A stretch of DNA of 64,000 bases from Mycobacterium numidiamassiliense (GCF_900157365.1 NZ_FUEZ01000003.1:124001-188000); one strand, 5' to 3'; positions 9,252 to 21,986 are shown, counted from the first letter of the stretch. Notes: generated by a model not told the origin, from the sequence alone. A program made the numbers and translations.

Positions 9252-11471
9252 TCACGACTTGTCCAGGTATTCGATGCGGTCGGTGTTGGTGAATCGTGCC
9301 GCCAATAACGCCAATCCGGGGTGCAGACCCGCATCCGAGTACGCCTCGGTGCAGAACTCCCGGGCGGCCTCGATGAATACCAGGTGATCGGCCAGCGACA
9401 GTAGCCGCAGGGTGATTGCCTTACCGGACTGGTTGCGGCCCAGCACATCTCCTTCGCGGCGCTCTTTGAGATCCAGCTCGGAAAGGGCGAAACCGTCCAG
9501 CGTCCCCGCGACGGCGGTCAGCCGCCGGCCGGCAGGCGATCCCGGCGAGCTCCAGCTGGCGAGCAGGCACAAGCTCGCATGCTCGCCGCGACCGATCCGG
9601 CCGCGCAGCTGATGCAGCTGGCTGATGCCGAATCGGTCGGCGTCCATCACCAGCATGACCGTGCCGTTGGGGACGTCGACCCCGACCTCAATGACGGTGG
9701 TGCACACCAGCACATCGGTGTCGCCGCTGCGAAAAGCGGTCATCGCGGCGTCCTTCTCGTCGGCGGTCAACCGCCCATGCATGAGCCCCAGCCGCAACGT
9801 CGCCAGCTCATCGGAGCGCAGCCTTTCGAAGAGCCCGACGGCGGTCTCGGTCGGTCGCGCGGCCTCCTCGCCCGTGGGCGCCTCGTCGCTGTCATCGATA
9901 CGGGGCGCGACCACATAGGCTTGCCGGCCGGCCGAAACCTCCTCCACGATGCGCTCCCAGGCGCGGTCCAGCCAGGCGGGCTTGTCGCGTACGAAGATGA
10001 CGTTGGTGGTGATCGGCTGGCGTCCGCGCGGCAGCTCGCGCAGCGTCGAGGTTTCCAGGTCACCGTAGACGGTCAACGCGACAGTGCGGGGAATCGGCGT
10101 CGCCGTCATCACCAGCAGATGCGGGGTGATCCCGGCAGGGGCCTTGGCGCGCAACTGATCTCGTTGCTCTACACCGAATCGGTGCTGCTCGTCGACCACG
10201 ACCATGCCCAGGTTGGCGAATTCCACCGAGTCTTGCAGCAGCGCGTGCGTGCCGATGACGATGCCGACCTGACCGCTGACAATCTCGGCGCGAACTTGCT
10301 TCTTCTGCGCCGCCGACATCGAGCCGGTGAGCAGCACCGCCCGGGTAGCGTCGTCGGCCCCGCCCAGCTGACCGGCCATCGCCAACGGACCGAGCACGTC
10401 GCAGATGGACCGCAGATGTTGTGCGGCAAGGACTTCCGTCGGCGCCAATAGCGCGCACTGGTAGCCCGCGTCGACCATCTGCAGCATCGCCAGGACCGCT
10501 ACGATCGTCTTGCCCGAGCCGACCTCACCTTGCAGCAGCCGGTTCATCGGGCGATTTGCCGCGAGCCCTTCGGCGAGCACGTCGAGTGTCTCGCGCTGCC
10601 CCGCGGTCAGATCGAATGGCAAGCGCCGCAACAGTTCCGCGGCCAGCCCGTCGGGCCGCCGCGGCGCAGGCGGACCCGATTGCGACAACTCGCCGTGCCG
10701 ACGAGATACCAGTGCCCATTGCAGGCCGACGGCTTCGTCGAAGGTCAATCGCTCGCGCGCGCGACGACGCACCGTCTCGTCCTCGGCCAGATGAATGGCG
10801 CGCAGTGCCTCGTCTTCGGACATCAGGTCGCGGTCGGCGAGGAGTTCGTCGGGCAGCGGGTCGGTGACCGGGTCGAGGACGTCGAGCACTTGGCGCACGC
10901 AGGCGAAGATGTCCCAGCTCTGCAGTTTGGTGCTGGCCGGATAGATCGGGAAGAAGCGGCGTTCGAACGCCGACATCAACACCTCACCGCTGACGGCCTG
11001 CGAGGTGTCGGCGATGGTTTTGAGCGACTTGCTGCCGCGGTTGCGTCCGCCCGGCGAGTCGAGGATGAGAAAGTCCGGGTGCGTCAGCTGCATGACGTTC
11101 TTGAAGTATCCGACTTCGCCGGAGAGCATCACCCGCGTGTCCTTGGTGAGGTCCTTGCTGAGGTAGTCCGCGTTGAAGAACGTCGCGGTCACCTTGCTGC
11201 GACCGGAGCCCACGGTGATGCGCAGGCATTTGCGCCTCGGGTTCTTCTTCATCGGAAACGAGTGCGTATCGGTGATGGTGTCGACGAGGGTGATGTGCTG
11301 GCCCTCGTCGGGCCGCTCATCGTCGGCATCCCATTTTGTGGCGCCCTCGGTATAACTGCGCGGGTAGTGGCGCAGCAGGTCGTCGACGGTCTGGATGCCG
11401 AAGAGGTCGTCGAGTAGCTCGGCCGCCTTGGCGCCGACGATGAGGTCCAGCCGGTCGGACAGCGACACCAC
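9252..11471 (-). CDS. recG: ATP-dependent DNA helicase RecG
   Basis: A 739-residue superfamily 2 helicase that remodels stalled forks and branched DNA. Domain order is a wedge/OB-fold domain (about 60-160), then two helicase lobes with Walker A (GEVGSGKTIVAV near residue 315), the DEQH box (VVVDEQHRFGVEQR), TATPIPRT (motif III) and the QxxGRxGR motif (QLRGRIGRG) with the TRG-like C-terminus. The length matches Rv2973c. The GTG start at 11471 lies 2 nt after the stop of the FakA-like gene, which indicates translational coupling. The stop adjoins the MIRU-like repeat. Confidence 0.97.
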   Translation of the reverse strand: MVSLSDRLDLIVGAKAAELLDDLFGIQTVDDLLRHYPRSYTEGATKWDADDERPDEGQHITLVDTITDTHSFPMKKNPRRKCLRITVGSGRSKVTATFFNADYLSKDLTKDTRVMLSGEVGYFKNVMQLTHPDFLILDSPGGRNRGSKSLKTIADTSQAVSGEVLMSAFERRFFPIYPASTKLQSWDIFACVRQVLDVLDPVTDPLPDELLADRDLMSEDEALRAIHLAEDETVRRRARERLTFDEAVGLQWALVSRRHGELSQSGPPAPRRPDGLAAELLRRLPFDLTAGQRETLDVLAEGLAANRPMNRLLQGEVGSGKTIVAVLAMLQMVDAGYQCALLAPTEVLAAQHLRSICDVLGPLAMAGQLGGADDATRAVLLTGSMSAAQKKQVRAEIVSGQVGIVIGTHALLQDSVEFANLGMVVVDEQHRFGVEQRDQLRAKAPAGITPHLLVMTATPIPRTVALTVYGDLETSTLRELPRGRQPITTNVIFVRDKPAWLDRAWERIVEEVSAGRQAYVVAPRIDDSDEAPTGEEAARPTETAVGLFERLRSDELATLRLGLMHGRLTADEKDAAMTAFRSGDTDVLVCTTVIEVGVDVPNGTVMLVMDADRFGISQLHQLRGRIGRGEHASLCLLASWSSPGSPAGRRLTAVAGTLDGFALSELDLKERREGDVLGRNQSGKAITLRLLSLADHLVFIEAAREFCTEAYSDAGLHPGLALLAARFTNTDRIEYLDKS

Positions 11472-11473
11472 GG

Positions 11474-13153
11474 CTACTCGACCCCGATCAGCAGCGCGTC
11501 ACCGCGATGGCCGGTCAGGTAGATCACCAGCTCGGTCCCCGGATGATTGTCGTGCACGTGCTCACCCAGGATGTCGCTGACCGCGGTGGCTGAAATGTCC
11601 GAGGCGTCGGCCAGGACGTCGGCACCGATCAGCACCGTCACCAGATCGCCGCCGGATGCCACCAGCAGATCGATCAGCCCGATCGCCGCGGCGGCCGCGT
11701 CGGCGGCCACGATCAGCACCTCGTCACCCGCGATGCCCAGGCCGTCGCCCGGCTGACAGCGACCGGCCCAGGTCAGTGCGCTCTCGGTGGCAATGCGCAC
11801 CGATCCATGCCGGGCTGCGCCGGCGGCGCGGGCCATGGTGTAGCCGTCGTCGACGGCGTGGGCGCCCGGTTCGTGCACGGCCAGCGCCGCCAGCCCCTGC
11901 ACCATCGACTCCGTCGGTATCGGCACCACGTCGATTCCCCAGCCGATGGCCGCGGTGCAGCCGGCCACCAACTCCTCGGCCGCCACGTAGCCGTTGGGCA
12001 TCACCATCACCTGGGCGGCGCCGGTGTCGACGATGGCCCGCACCAGCCGGTGCGCGCTGATGCCGGAGGACGGGTCATGCGCCGGGGCGTGCGGTCGCAA
12101 CACGCAGGCGCCCTCGCCGGCGAACAACTGGGCGGCGCCGTCCCCGTCGACGACGGCCAGCACGGCCCGTTCCCGGGTCCAGCTTCCGGCGGGCAGTCCG
12201 GCAGTGCCGGAATTCAAGGCCGAGATCACGATCCGGCTCGGTTGTCCGGCCATCAGCCCCGCTTCGACGGCGGCACCGGCGTCGTCGGCATGCACATGCA
12301 CGGAGTAGCTGCCGGACGGCGCGGCGGCGATGGCCACCGATTCGCCCAGCGCCTCGAGCCGAACTCGCAGCAGATCCGCCGAGGCGGCATCGCAGCCGTC
12401 AAGCAGGTACATCACCTCGAACTGGGGAGGCGGCCGCTCGGCGACGGCCTCGGCCGGATGGGTGCGCGGGGAGAGTTCGTAGACCGTGCGGTCGGGCGTC
12501 TGGCCGGTGACCGTCGAGCGCAGCGCGTCGAGCAGCACCAGCAGGCCGCGACCGCCCGCGTCGACCGCACCGGCATCGGCGAGCACATCGAGCTGCTCGG
12601 TGGTCTTTTCCAGCGCGATCACGGCCGCGTCGCCCCCGGCGGTGATCGCGGCGGCCAGCCCGTCGGCGGCGCAGTCCTCAACGCCATCGGCGGCGGCCCG
12701 CAGGACCGAGACGATGGTCCCCGGGACCTCTTGCCCGCCCATCGAGGTGATGACCAGCTCGACGCCGCGCCGCAGGGCGGCCCCCAGCAGCGCGGCGTCC
12801 ATCTGCGGCAACTCCCCGCCGGCTTTGGCGGCCGCGGTCGCGGTGACGTCGGCGATGCCGTGCAGGATCTGGGACAGGATCACGCCGGAATTGCCGCGGG
12901 CCCCGTTGAGCGCCCCGGCGGACAGCGCGGACGCCACCCGCGCGACGCAGCCGGAGCCGCCGTCCGCCCCGACTCCCGCGTTGGCCTCGGCCAGCGCGGA
13001 ACGCATGGTGAACAGCATGTTCGCCCCGGTATCGGAGTCGGCGACCGGGAAGACGTTCAGGCGGTTGATTTCGTCGATGTGGGTGATCAGGTCGCTGACG
13101 GCGGTGTGCGCCCAATCCCGCAGGGCCGAGGCGTCCAGCACACGCACCGTCAC
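11474..13153 (-). CDS. DAK-family (DhaL/FakA-like) kinase, intact
   Basis: A 559-residue YloV/FakA-type protein. The N-terminal DhaL-like nucleotide-binding domain shows the Mg-binding motif VADSDTGANMLFT near residues 37-49 and the GARGNSGVILSQ loop; the long C-terminal part is the FakA-specific region. Homologues in Firmicutes phosphorylate fatty acids together with a FakB partner; whether that holds in mycobacteria is not shown. In M. tuberculosis the corresponding locus is annotated as two genes (Rv2974c and Rv2975c), but here one frame is open throughout. The start at 13153 is a GTG preceded by GGAGG about 6 nt upstream. Confidence 0.92.
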   Translation of the reverse strand: MTVRVLDASALRDWAHTAVSDLITHIDEINRLNVFPVADSDTGANMLFTMRSALAEANAGVGADGGSGCVARVASALSAGALNGARGNSGVILSQILHGIADVTATAAAKAGGELPQMDAALLGAALRRGVELVITSMGGQEVPGTIVSVLRAAADGVEDCAADGLAAAITAGGDAAVIALEKTTEQLDVLADAGAVDAGGRGLLVLLDALRSTVTGQTPDRTVYELSPRTHPAEAVAERPPPQFEVMYLLDGCDAASADLLRVRLEALGESVAIAAAPSGSYSVHVHADDAGAAVEAGLMAGQPSRIVISALNSGTAGLPAGSWTRERAVLAVVDGDGAAQLFAGEGACVLRPHAPAHDPSSGISAHRLVRAIVDTGAAQVMVMPNGYVAAEELVAGCTAAIGWGIDVVPIPTESMVQGLAALAVHEPGAHAVDDGYTMARAAGAARHGSVRIATESALTWAGRCQPGDGLGIAGDEVLIVAADAAAAAIGLIDLLVASGGDLVTVLIGADVLADASDISATAVSDILGEHVHDNHPGTELVIYLTGHRGDALLIGVE

Positions 13154-13274
13154 CTACCTCCTCCGCACCGGCCGACCCATTGAGCCTAGCCAGCGGGCAG
13201 GACAGCCGCGGCTCAGCAGTTGATCGTGCGGCTGCTCCCAGGAAGTCCCCAGCTAACGGTTGTACACATTTTTC

Positions 13275-13598
13275 ATGCCGATTTTTCGGGGGGTTACGCG
13301 CGGACGCTTGAGCTGCGCCGGTGCTGTCGCGGCTGTCGCGGCGACAAGCCTCGTCGGTTGTGGACACGGCGATAACAAGCCCTTTCCGGCCTACCAACGG
13401 GGCTACGACGCCGGCCAAGGCGGCACGGTCACGCGCTTGATAAAGCAGCAGGGCGAGCTACCGGTCATGGCATGCAGCGACAGCCTGAAGGCGGACAAGA
13501 TCGGCAAGGGCTACAGCTTCGACGACGCTGCCGTCTACCGGCAGGGCTGCCTCGACGCCGTTCGTGACCGGGGTATCACCCCGACCGGGGGTTTCTGA
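13275..13598 (+). CDS. Small hypothetical lipoprotein
   Basis: A 107-residue predicted lipoprotein: a basic N-terminus (MPIFRGVTRGRL), a hydrophobic stretch (CAGAVAAVAATSL) and a lipobox LVGC with the modified Cys near residue 29. The mature part has two further cysteines (VMACSD and YRQGCLD) that could form a disulfide, and a YxxGYDAGQGG segment. I do not recognise a family. The ATG at 13275 is chosen; a TTG 15 nt upstream is possible. It lies in the accessory block inserted between the FakA-like gene and rpmB. Confidence 0.7.
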   Translation: MPIFRGVTRGRLSCAGAVAAVAATSLVGCGHGDNKPFPAYQRGYDAGQGGTVTRLIKQQGELPVMACSDSLKADKIGKGYSFDDAAVYRQGCLDAVRDRGITPTGGF

Positions 13599-13649
13599 GG
13601 GCTTTGCTCGGATCCCACAGCGCCGCGGCGCTTGTCCGGAACCGGCCAG

Positions 13650-14243
13650 CTACCCCGGGTCCGGCCCACCCAGAGCCTGGGGATGATCGCGCAAGAGGCG
13701 CTCCCATTCGAGCTTGAACCAGGGCGTGAAAGTCTCTGGCGCGCAAGCAATCTCGGCGCACAGTGCCTGCGGGGTGACATAGCGCCAGGCCGCGATCTCA
13801 TGGACGTTCGCGCGCGGTCGCTCGGCACTGTGCCCGGCGTAGACCCAGCACAGCTCGTGCTCGGCGCCTTGTGAGTCGTACTGAGACTGGTATTGAAACT
13901 TGAATAGGAATTCCAGCTCTGCGCTCAGGCCGAGCTCCTCCTGCAAGCGACGGTGGACGGCGCCGTCCATCGTCTCTCCCAAGCGTGGATGCGAGCAGCA
14001 GGTATTCGACCAGTAACCCGGCCACAGGCGTTTGCTCTCCGCGCGCTGCTGCACGAGTAGTTCGCCGGCCGGACTGAACACGAACACCGAGAACGCGCGG
14101 TGCAGCGTTCCGCTGCCAAGGTGCGCGTCGGCCTTGGCCAGGTGGCCGATCTCGCGGTCATCACTGTCCACCAGAATGAGCTGCTCGTCGTCGCTGGAGA
14201 CGACTCGGTTGTAGGACTCCTCGTTATTCAAGCTGCGCCCCAT
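13650..14243 (-). CDS. idi: Type I isopentenyl-diphosphate delta-isomerase (Nudix), atypical for mycobacteria
   Basis: A 197-residue Nudix-fold isomerase that interconverts IPP and DMAPP. Catalytic features are the NTCCSHP motif (active Cys and metal His near residues 75-79), a GETMDGAVHRRLQEELG Nudix-type segment and EHELCWVY carrying the catalytic Glu. The sequence differs strongly from the mycobacterial Idi I recall (Rv1745c) and looks more like isomerases from distant bacteria. It is divergent from a UbiA-like prenyltransferase, so it may supply DMAPP for a prenylated product. The ATG at 14243 is used; a TTG four codons downstream is an alternative. Confidence 0.88.
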   Translation of the reverse strand: MGRSLNNEESYNRVVSSDDEQLILVDSDDREIGHLAKADAHLGSGTLHRAFSVFVFSPAGELLVQQRAESKRLWPGYWSNTCCSHPRLGETMDGAVHRRLQEELGLSAELEFLFKFQYQSQYDSQGAEHELCWVYAGHSAERPRANVHEIAAWRYVTPQALCAEIACAPETFTPWFKLEWERLLRDHPQALGGPDPG

Positions 14244-14485
14244 CTCGGGTGAATGAAACCAGCATGACAGGCGTCCCTGTTGAGCTTGGTGAGTTCGGCC
14301 CGAAGGTCTGCTGCGGTGGGAACGACGCCGCCCCACGGGGCAACCCGTTCGGCGGGGTTGACGCCTCGCAGAGAATCCCCCTTTTTACGACCTTTCTGCA
14401 CGAAATTCACTACGATTTCGATGGTCTATCTCGCGCTGATTCACAGTTTCTGCGGCCGCATTGGCGCGCAGCTGAGAGGGGACCG

Positions 14486-15340
14486 ATGAATATGGTCCGC
14501 ACCTTGAGAGCGGGCACCGTCTGGAGCCGCGCGCGAGCACTGATCCTGGCCAGTCATCCGGTGCCGGTGCTGGCCATCACGGCCCTGACCACCGCCCTGG
14601 CTGCGCAGGCGGCACCGCATGGCATAGGGCCCGTACTGACCGGACCCGCCATGCTGGCCGGCCAGCTCTCGGTCGGCTGGTCCAACGACGCCTCGGGCGC
14701 GCCCAAGGACGCCGCCGCGGGCCGGACGCACAAGCCGGTTGCCGCCGGTGCCATCAGCGTGCGGGCGGCGTGGATCGCGGCCTTCGCGGCGCTGCTGGCC
14801 GCGCTGGCGATGTCGCTGGCCATCGGCGTGGCAACCGCGATCGTCCTGGCGGTGATCATCGGCGCAAACTGGGCCTACAACCTCGCCCTGAAGTCGACGC
14901 TGGCCGATGCCCTCATCCTCGTCCCCGCATTCGGCCTGTTACCCACGTACGCGGCGAGCACGCTGCCGGGTCACCCCATGGCGGCGTGGTACGCGATGGC
15001 AGGGGCGGCGCTGCTCGGCGTGGTAGGCCACTTCGCCATCGTGCTGCCCGGCATCGCCGGGGACCTTGCCACCGGCGTCAACGGCCTGGCGCAGCAGGTG
15101 GCCGCACGCTGGGGCGTCGGGACCATGCGCGGCGTCGTGCTGGTGCTGTTGCCGTTGCCGTCCGTGCTGCTATTGCTGGTCTCAAGCCGCCCGTGGGTCG
15201 CGCTGGCCGGGCTGGGCGCCTCCGTCCCGCTCGCAGTGATCGCCGCCCGCGGCACCGGCCGGGTGCCGCTCTGGGCCGTGATCGGCATCGGGGCTGTCGA
15301 CGCCTTGGTGTTCAGCGTGGGCGGCTGCTCACTGACCTGA
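14486..15340 (+). CDS. UbiA-family integral-membrane prenyltransferase
   Basis: A 284-residue membrane protein with about eight hydrophobic helices. The first Asp-rich region reads GWSNDASGAPKDAAAGRTHKP, a loose form of the UbiA NDxxDxxxD motif; the second is AGDLATGVNGLAQQ, matching the DxxTGVxGL form of the actinobacterial UbiA-like subfamily. It should attach a prenyl chain to an unknown acceptor in the membrane. The ATG at 14486 has a GAGAGGGG ribosome binding site; the frame stays open upstream to 14249 but without family similarity. The divergent idi suggests a shared isoprenoid role. The 242-bp gap between them is relatively AT-rich and should hold both promoters. Confidence 0.85.
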   Translation: MNMVRTLRAGTVWSRARALILASHPVPVLAITALTTALAAQAAPHGIGPVLTGPAMLAGQLSVGWSNDASGAPKDAAAGRTHKPVAAGAISVRAAWIAAFAALLAALAMSLAIGVATAIVLAVIIGANWAYNLALKSTLADALILVPAFGLLPTYAASTLPGHPMAAWYAMAGAALLGVVGHFAIVLPGIAGDLATGVNGLAQQVAARWGVGTMRGVVLVLLPLPSVLLLLVSSRPWVALAGLGASVPLAVIAARGTGRVPLWAVIGIGAVDALVFSVGGCSLT

Positions 15341-15377
15341 GATCGCCCCCTTGCCGGGCCGGCAGGATCGGCGTGTT

Positions 15378-15407
15378 TTGGTGGTTGCCCACAACAGTCG
15401 GTATCCT
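15378..15407 (+). promoter_or_regulatory. Candidate sigma-A promoter of rpmB
   Basis: TTGGTG at 15378-15383 and TATCCT at 15402-15407 are separated by 18 bp, a good housekeeping promoter spacing. The transcript would start near 15414 and give a leader of about 70 nt before the rpmB ribosome binding site. Confidence 0.45.
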
Positions 15408-15482
15408 GGGACGGCCCAGGCCCACCTGGGCTGTCTCGGCCCCCGCGCGCCGGACCCCAAGAACATTTGAGGAGTTTGAACC

Positions 15483-15677
15483 ATGGCCGCTGTGTGCGAT
15501 ATCTGCGGGAAAGGCCCCGGCTTCGGTAAGTCGGTGTCGCACTCTCACCGCCGCACCAGCCGCCGCTGGGATCCCAACGTTCAGACGGTGCACGTCGTGA
15601 ACCGTCCGGGCGGCAACAAGAAGCGCGTCAACGTGTGCGCGTCCTGCATCAAAGCCGGCAAGGTCGTCCGCGGCTAG
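15483..15677 (+). CDS. rpmB: 50S ribosomal protein L28, zinc-binding (C+) form
   Basis: A 64-residue L28 protein. It starts [15 protein letters not shown] and ends with [13 protein letters not shown]. The two CxxC pairs (residues 5-8 and 54-57) form the zinc ribbon of the C+ type, as opposed to cysteine-free paralogues used under zinc starvation. The ribosome binding site TGAGGAG precedes the ATG by 8-9 nt. In M. tuberculosis this gene lies directly beside the FakA-like locus in divergent orientation; here about 2.3 kb of accessory sequence separates them. The TAG stop shares a CTAG with the convergent oxidoreductase gene. Confidence 0.96.
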   Translation: MAAVCDICGKGPGFGKSVSHSHRRTSRRWDPNVQTVHVVNRPGGNKKRVNVCASCIKAGKVVRG

Positions 15678-16615
15678 CGGACAATCAGGACCGTCTTTCC
15701 CGGACGCCGGCCCGGGCTCGGGCCACTCCTGCGACCGCTTTCGAAAGCTTCTCGGCCCCGGCCGAGCGGAAACGTCTGGGCAATTTCCACCCTTAGCCGC
15801 TTACCGTCGACGAGCGCCGCGAGCTCGGCGAGCTGAGCACGGTCGGCTGTGACGATGAAGAACACCGCCGTGACGCCGTATTCGTCGGCCTTGCCGGGCG
15901 GTGGTAGCGCCGACAGCGTGACCAGGCGCCCGCCGCGGCGCAATACCCCGAAAGACCTGTCCAGCGTCGGCCCGCCGACCGTGTAGATGACGACGTCGTA
16001 AGCGGCGCCGCCCGCGTCGAACGCCTCGGTGCGAACGTCGACGATCCGCTCGGCGCCAAAGGACCGCAGCAGCTCGGCGGCGTCGCTGCGCACGGTCGCG
16101 GTGACCCGCGCCCCGAGCATCACCGCCAATTGGACGGCGAGCGCGCCGACTCCCCCGGCCCCGCCGTGGATCAGCACCGACTCACCGCGTTGCACCGCGG
16201 CGTGGTCGACCAATGCCTGCAGGGCTGTCAGCCCGGCCAGCGGCAGCGTGGCGGCACCGGCATGCGACACCGTCGACGGCTTGGCGGCCACGTCGGGCGC
16301 GGGCACCGCGACGAAATCGGCCGCGGCGCCGTCGCGGTCGAACGGGATCAATCCATAGACGTCGTCGCCTGGTGTGAAATCCGTTACACCCGAACCTAAT
16401 TCGGCTACCACGCCGGATACCTCATGCGACGGGATCATTGGAGTGCGACTGATTCCGTCGCGGGTCCAGGTCTCGTCCCAGGTCAACTCGTCGAACGTGA
16501 TGGCCGCGGCGTGGACTTCGACGAGGACTTCGCCGGCCGCGGGCACCGGCACCGGCGCCCGTTCGACGACCAGCACCTCGGGCCCGCCCCGGCGGTGTGC
16601 CCGCAGGGCGGTCAT
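15674..16615 (-). CDS. Zinc-independent alcohol dehydrogenase/quinone oxidoreductase family protein
   Basis: A 313-residue MDR-superfamily NADPH:quinone reductase-like protein. It has a GroES-like N-terminal half with [20 protein letters not shown] and a Rossmann half with the nucleotide-binding loop [15 protein letters not shown] near residues 145-159. The zinc ligands of true alcohol dehydrogenases are not evident, which fits the quinone reductase branch. The ATG at 16615 is preferred because it follows the ung stop by 5 bp; an in-frame start at 16636 would overlap ung. The substrate is unknown. The stop overlaps that of rpmB (CTAG). Confidence 0.87.
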   Translation of the reverse strand: MTALRAHRRGGPEVLVVERAPVPVPAAGEVLVEVHAAAITFDELTWDETWTRDGISRTPMIPSHEVSGVVAELGSGVTDFTPGDDVYGLIPFDRDGAAADFVAVPAPDVAAKPSTVSHAGAATLPLAGLTALQALVDHAAVQRGESVLIHGGAGGVGALAVQLAVMLGARVTATVRSDAAELLRSFGAERIVDVRTEAFDAGGAAYDVVIYTVGGPTLDRSFGVLRRGGRLVTLSALPPPGKADEYGVTAVFFIVTADRAQLAELAALVDGKRLRVEIAQTFPLGRGREAFESGRRSGPSPGRRPGKTVLIVR

Positions 16616-16620
16616 CTCGC

Positions 16621-17304
16621 TCAGGGCAGCCGCCAATCGATGGGCTCGGCGCCCACCCCGGCGAGTATCTCGTTGGCCCGGCTGAACGGACGCGAACCGA
16701 AGAACCCGCGGGACGCGGACAGCGGTGAGGGGTGCGGCGACTCGATCGCCACGCAGTCACCCTCGGCCAGCATCGGTTTGAGCGTCGAGGCGTCGCGGCC
16801 CCACAGAATCGCCACCATCGGCTGCGACCGCGCGACCAGCGCGCGAATTGCGCACTCGGTGACCGCTTCCCAGCCCTTGCCCCGATGTGACGCCGGGTTG
16901 CTCGGGCGGACCGTGAGCACCCTGTTCAACAGCAGCACGCCGCGCTGGGCCCACGGAGTCAGGTCGCCACACGAGGGCGGCGGATAGCCCAGGTCGGCCG
17001 CATATTCATCGAAGATGTTGGCCAGGCTGCGGGGCAACGGACGCACCTCGGGAGCCACCGAAAAACTCAGGCCCACAGCGTGTCCCGGTGTCGGGTAAGG
17101 ATCCTGGCCGACGATCAGCACACGCACGTCGTCGAACGGAAAGGTGAAGGCGCGCAAAACGTTTGGCCCGGCGGGCAGGTACTTGCGCCCGGCCGCGATC
17201 TCGTCTCGCAGAAACTGCCCCATCTGGGCGACCTGGTCGGCAACCGGCTCCAGCGCGGTCGCCCACCCCTGCTCGACGAGTTCCCCCAATGGACGCGCTG
17301 TCAC
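16621..17304 (-). CDS. ung: Uracil-DNA glycosylase
   Basis: A 227-residue family 1 UDG, the same length as Rv2976c, which removes uracil from DNA in base excision repair. The water-activating loop [17 protein letters not shown] (near residues 68-84) and the minor-groove loop [14 protein letters not shown] (near 191-204) are intact. The GTG at 17304 gives the family N-terminus TARPLGELV. It lies 20 bp downstream of thiL and 5 bp upstream of the oxidoreductase, so a thiL-ung operon is likely. Confidence 0.97.
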   Translation of the reverse strand: MTARPLGELVEQGWATALEPVADQVAQMGQFLRDEIAAGRKYLPAGPNVLRAFTFPFDDVRVLIVGQDPYPTPGHAVGLSFSVAPEVRPLPRSLANIFDEYAADLGYPPPSCGDLTPWAQRGVLLLNRVLTVRPSNPASHRGKGWEAVTECAIRALVARSQPMVAILWGRDASTLKPMLAEGDCVAIESPHPSPLSASRGFFGSRPFSRANEILAGVGAEPIDWRLP

Positions 17305-17324
17305 GTGAGTTACCTTAAGCCACC

Positions 17325-18293
17325 TCAGCTTCCGAACGATTCCCAGCCCGCGTATCCCTGCCACTGCGCGCCGTCGACGAGCACCCGGGGCGGGCCGTCG
17401 AGCACGCGGCCGATCACCCGCCACCCGTCCGGCACCGCGCCGGCGAAACACGCCGCCAGGGCATGGTCTTCGCCCCCGCCCAGCACCCACGACCACGCGT
17501 CGGCGCCCGTTGCGCTGGCGGCCGCCGCCAGCGCGTCGTGGTCGACGGCCAGCCCCGCGGTGGACAGATCGATTCCCACGCCGGATGCCTCGGCGACATG
17601 ACGCAGATCGGCGACCAGGCCGTCGGAGACATCGATCATCGCCTGCGCGCCCGCGGCCGCGGCCAGCGCGCCCGCGCCGTAGGGCGGCTGCGGCACCACA
17701 TGACGGCGCCGCAGGTCGATGAACCCATTGATTTCCTTGTCCAGCAACGAATATCCCGCGGCTGAACGGCCCAGCTCCCCCGCGATAGCAAGGACCGAGC
17801 CGGGCTTCGCTCCCGACCGCAGCACGGGTGGTCGCCCGTCCAGCTCGCCCAGGACTGTCACCGATACCACCCACTGCGGGCAGCTGACCAGGTCGCCTCC
17901 GGCGATGCCGGCGCCGATGCGGCCTGCCTCGTCCCACATTCCGTCGGCCAGCGCGTCGATCTGGGCCACCGGCGTGTCGGGGGGCGCGCCGAAGCCGACG
18001 ACGAAAGCCGAGACCCGCGCGCCCATCGCCTCGATGTCGGCGGCGTTCTGGGCGATCGCCTTGCGGCCGACGTCGTGCGGAGTCGACCAGTCCAGCCGGA
18101 AATGCCGGTCCTGCACCAGCATGTCGGTCGACACCACGGTCCGTCCGTCGCCGGTGGATACCACTGCGGCGTCGTCACCGGGGCCGAGCAGCACCGCGGC
18201 GGGCTGGCTGCGCCCGCGCACCAGGCGATCGATGACGGCGAACTCACCGACCTGCCGCAGCGTGGGTGACTCCCCGGATGCGCCTTTTCCCAC
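17325..18293 (-). CDS. thiL: Thiamine-monophosphate kinase
   Basis: A 322-residue AIR-synthase-fold kinase that phosphorylates thiamine monophosphate to the diphosphate cofactor. The N-terminus carries GEFAVIDRL and [11 protein letters not shown]; further metal/ATP motifs are [20 protein letters not shown] and [12 protein letters not shown]. The GTG start at 18293 is used. The 85-bp gap to the divergent DUF3515 gene should carry both promoters. Orthologue of Rv2977c; the IS1538 copy that follows in M. tuberculosis is absent here. Confidence 0.95.
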   Translation of the reverse strand: MGKGASGESPTLRQVGEFAVIDRLVRGRSQPAAVLLGPGDDAAVVSTGDGRTVVSTDMLVQDRHFRLDWSTPHDVGRKAIAQNAADIEAMGARVSAFVVGFGAPPDTPVAQIDALADGMWDEAGRIGAGIAGGDLVSCPQWVVSVTVLGELDGRPPVLRSGAKPGSVLAIAGELGRSAAGYSLLDKEINGFIDLRRRHVVPQPPYGAGALAAAAGAQAMIDVSDGLVADLRHVAEASGVGIDLSTAGLAVDHDALAAAASATGADAWSWVLGGGEDHALAACFAGAVPDGWRVIGRVLDGPPRVLVDGAQWQGYAGWESFGS

Positions 18294-18378
18294 GCCACCT
18301 CCTCCAGCGCCTGACGGCCGGTAAGTTGGGTTCCTGCCCGCGCGAGCAGACCGCGCCAGTGTATTTCAGGGGACGGTG

Positions 18379-18932
18379 ATGGCCAGTTCGGATACTGAGG
18401 TGGGCGGGCCGCCGCGGGGCGTGATGATCGCGGCGATCGCCCTGGCCGTGGTGGCGATCGGGGTGGTGCTGGTGATCGCGGCCACTCGCCACGCGCCGCC
18501 CCACCCGGTGGCCATTCCCGACGTCGCGGCGCCGCAGGCCGCCGATCCCGCCTGCCGGGCGTTGATGGCCGCGCTGCCGCAGCGGCTCGGGGACTACGAG
18601 CGTGCGCCCCTCGCGCAGCCGGCGCCCGCGGGTACGGGCGCGTGGCGCGCCGGGCCGGACAGCGAGCCGGTGGTTTTGCGTTGCGGGCTCGAGCGACCGT
18701 CCGACTTCGTGGTGGGCGCCCCGATCCAAGTCGTCGATCGGGTGCAGTGGTTTCAGGTTGGGGCCCAACAATCCACCGGCGACGCGGGCCGCTCGACCTG
18801 GTACACCGTGGACCGGCCGGTCTATCTGGCGCTTACCCTGCCGCCGGGATCGGGCCCGACGCCGATCCAGCAGCTCTCCGAGGTGATCGATCACACCATC
18901 GCGGCGGCGCCGATCGACCCGGGGCCGCCGCG

Positions 18933-18936
<4 letters not shown>
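18379..18936 (+). CDS. DUF3515-family membrane-anchored/secreted protein
   Basis: A 185-residue protein matching the Rv2980 type (DUF3515). It has one N-terminal membrane segment ([20 protein letters not shown], residues about 16-35), and the rest is predicted outside the cytoplasm. Conserved cysteines in [12 protein letters not shown] and [10 protein letters not shown] probably pair. The role is unknown; in many actinobacteria it sits next to ddl, as here, which hints at the cell envelope. ATG at 18379 with AGGGGA upstream; a GTG directly before it is equally readable. The stop shares CTAG with ddlA. Confidence 0.88.
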
Positions 18937-21897
<2,961 letters not shown>

Positions 21898-21986
21898 CTG
21901 AAATCTCCCCATCAGCAAATCTGTCTGCGGGATGAACGCGATACCAACGGCGAATTGATCTCCCCCAGTCGCTAGCAGCGCAGCCG

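Noticed and set aside
14249..14485. N-terminal extension of the UbiA-like gene
   Set aside because: The stretch has no membrane or family similarity, is relatively AT-rich, and a strong ribosome binding site precedes the ATG at 14486.
16616..16636. Upstream start for the quinone reductase-like gene
   Set aside because: It would overlap the ung stop; the ATG at 16615 follows ung cleanly and gives the normal N-terminus.
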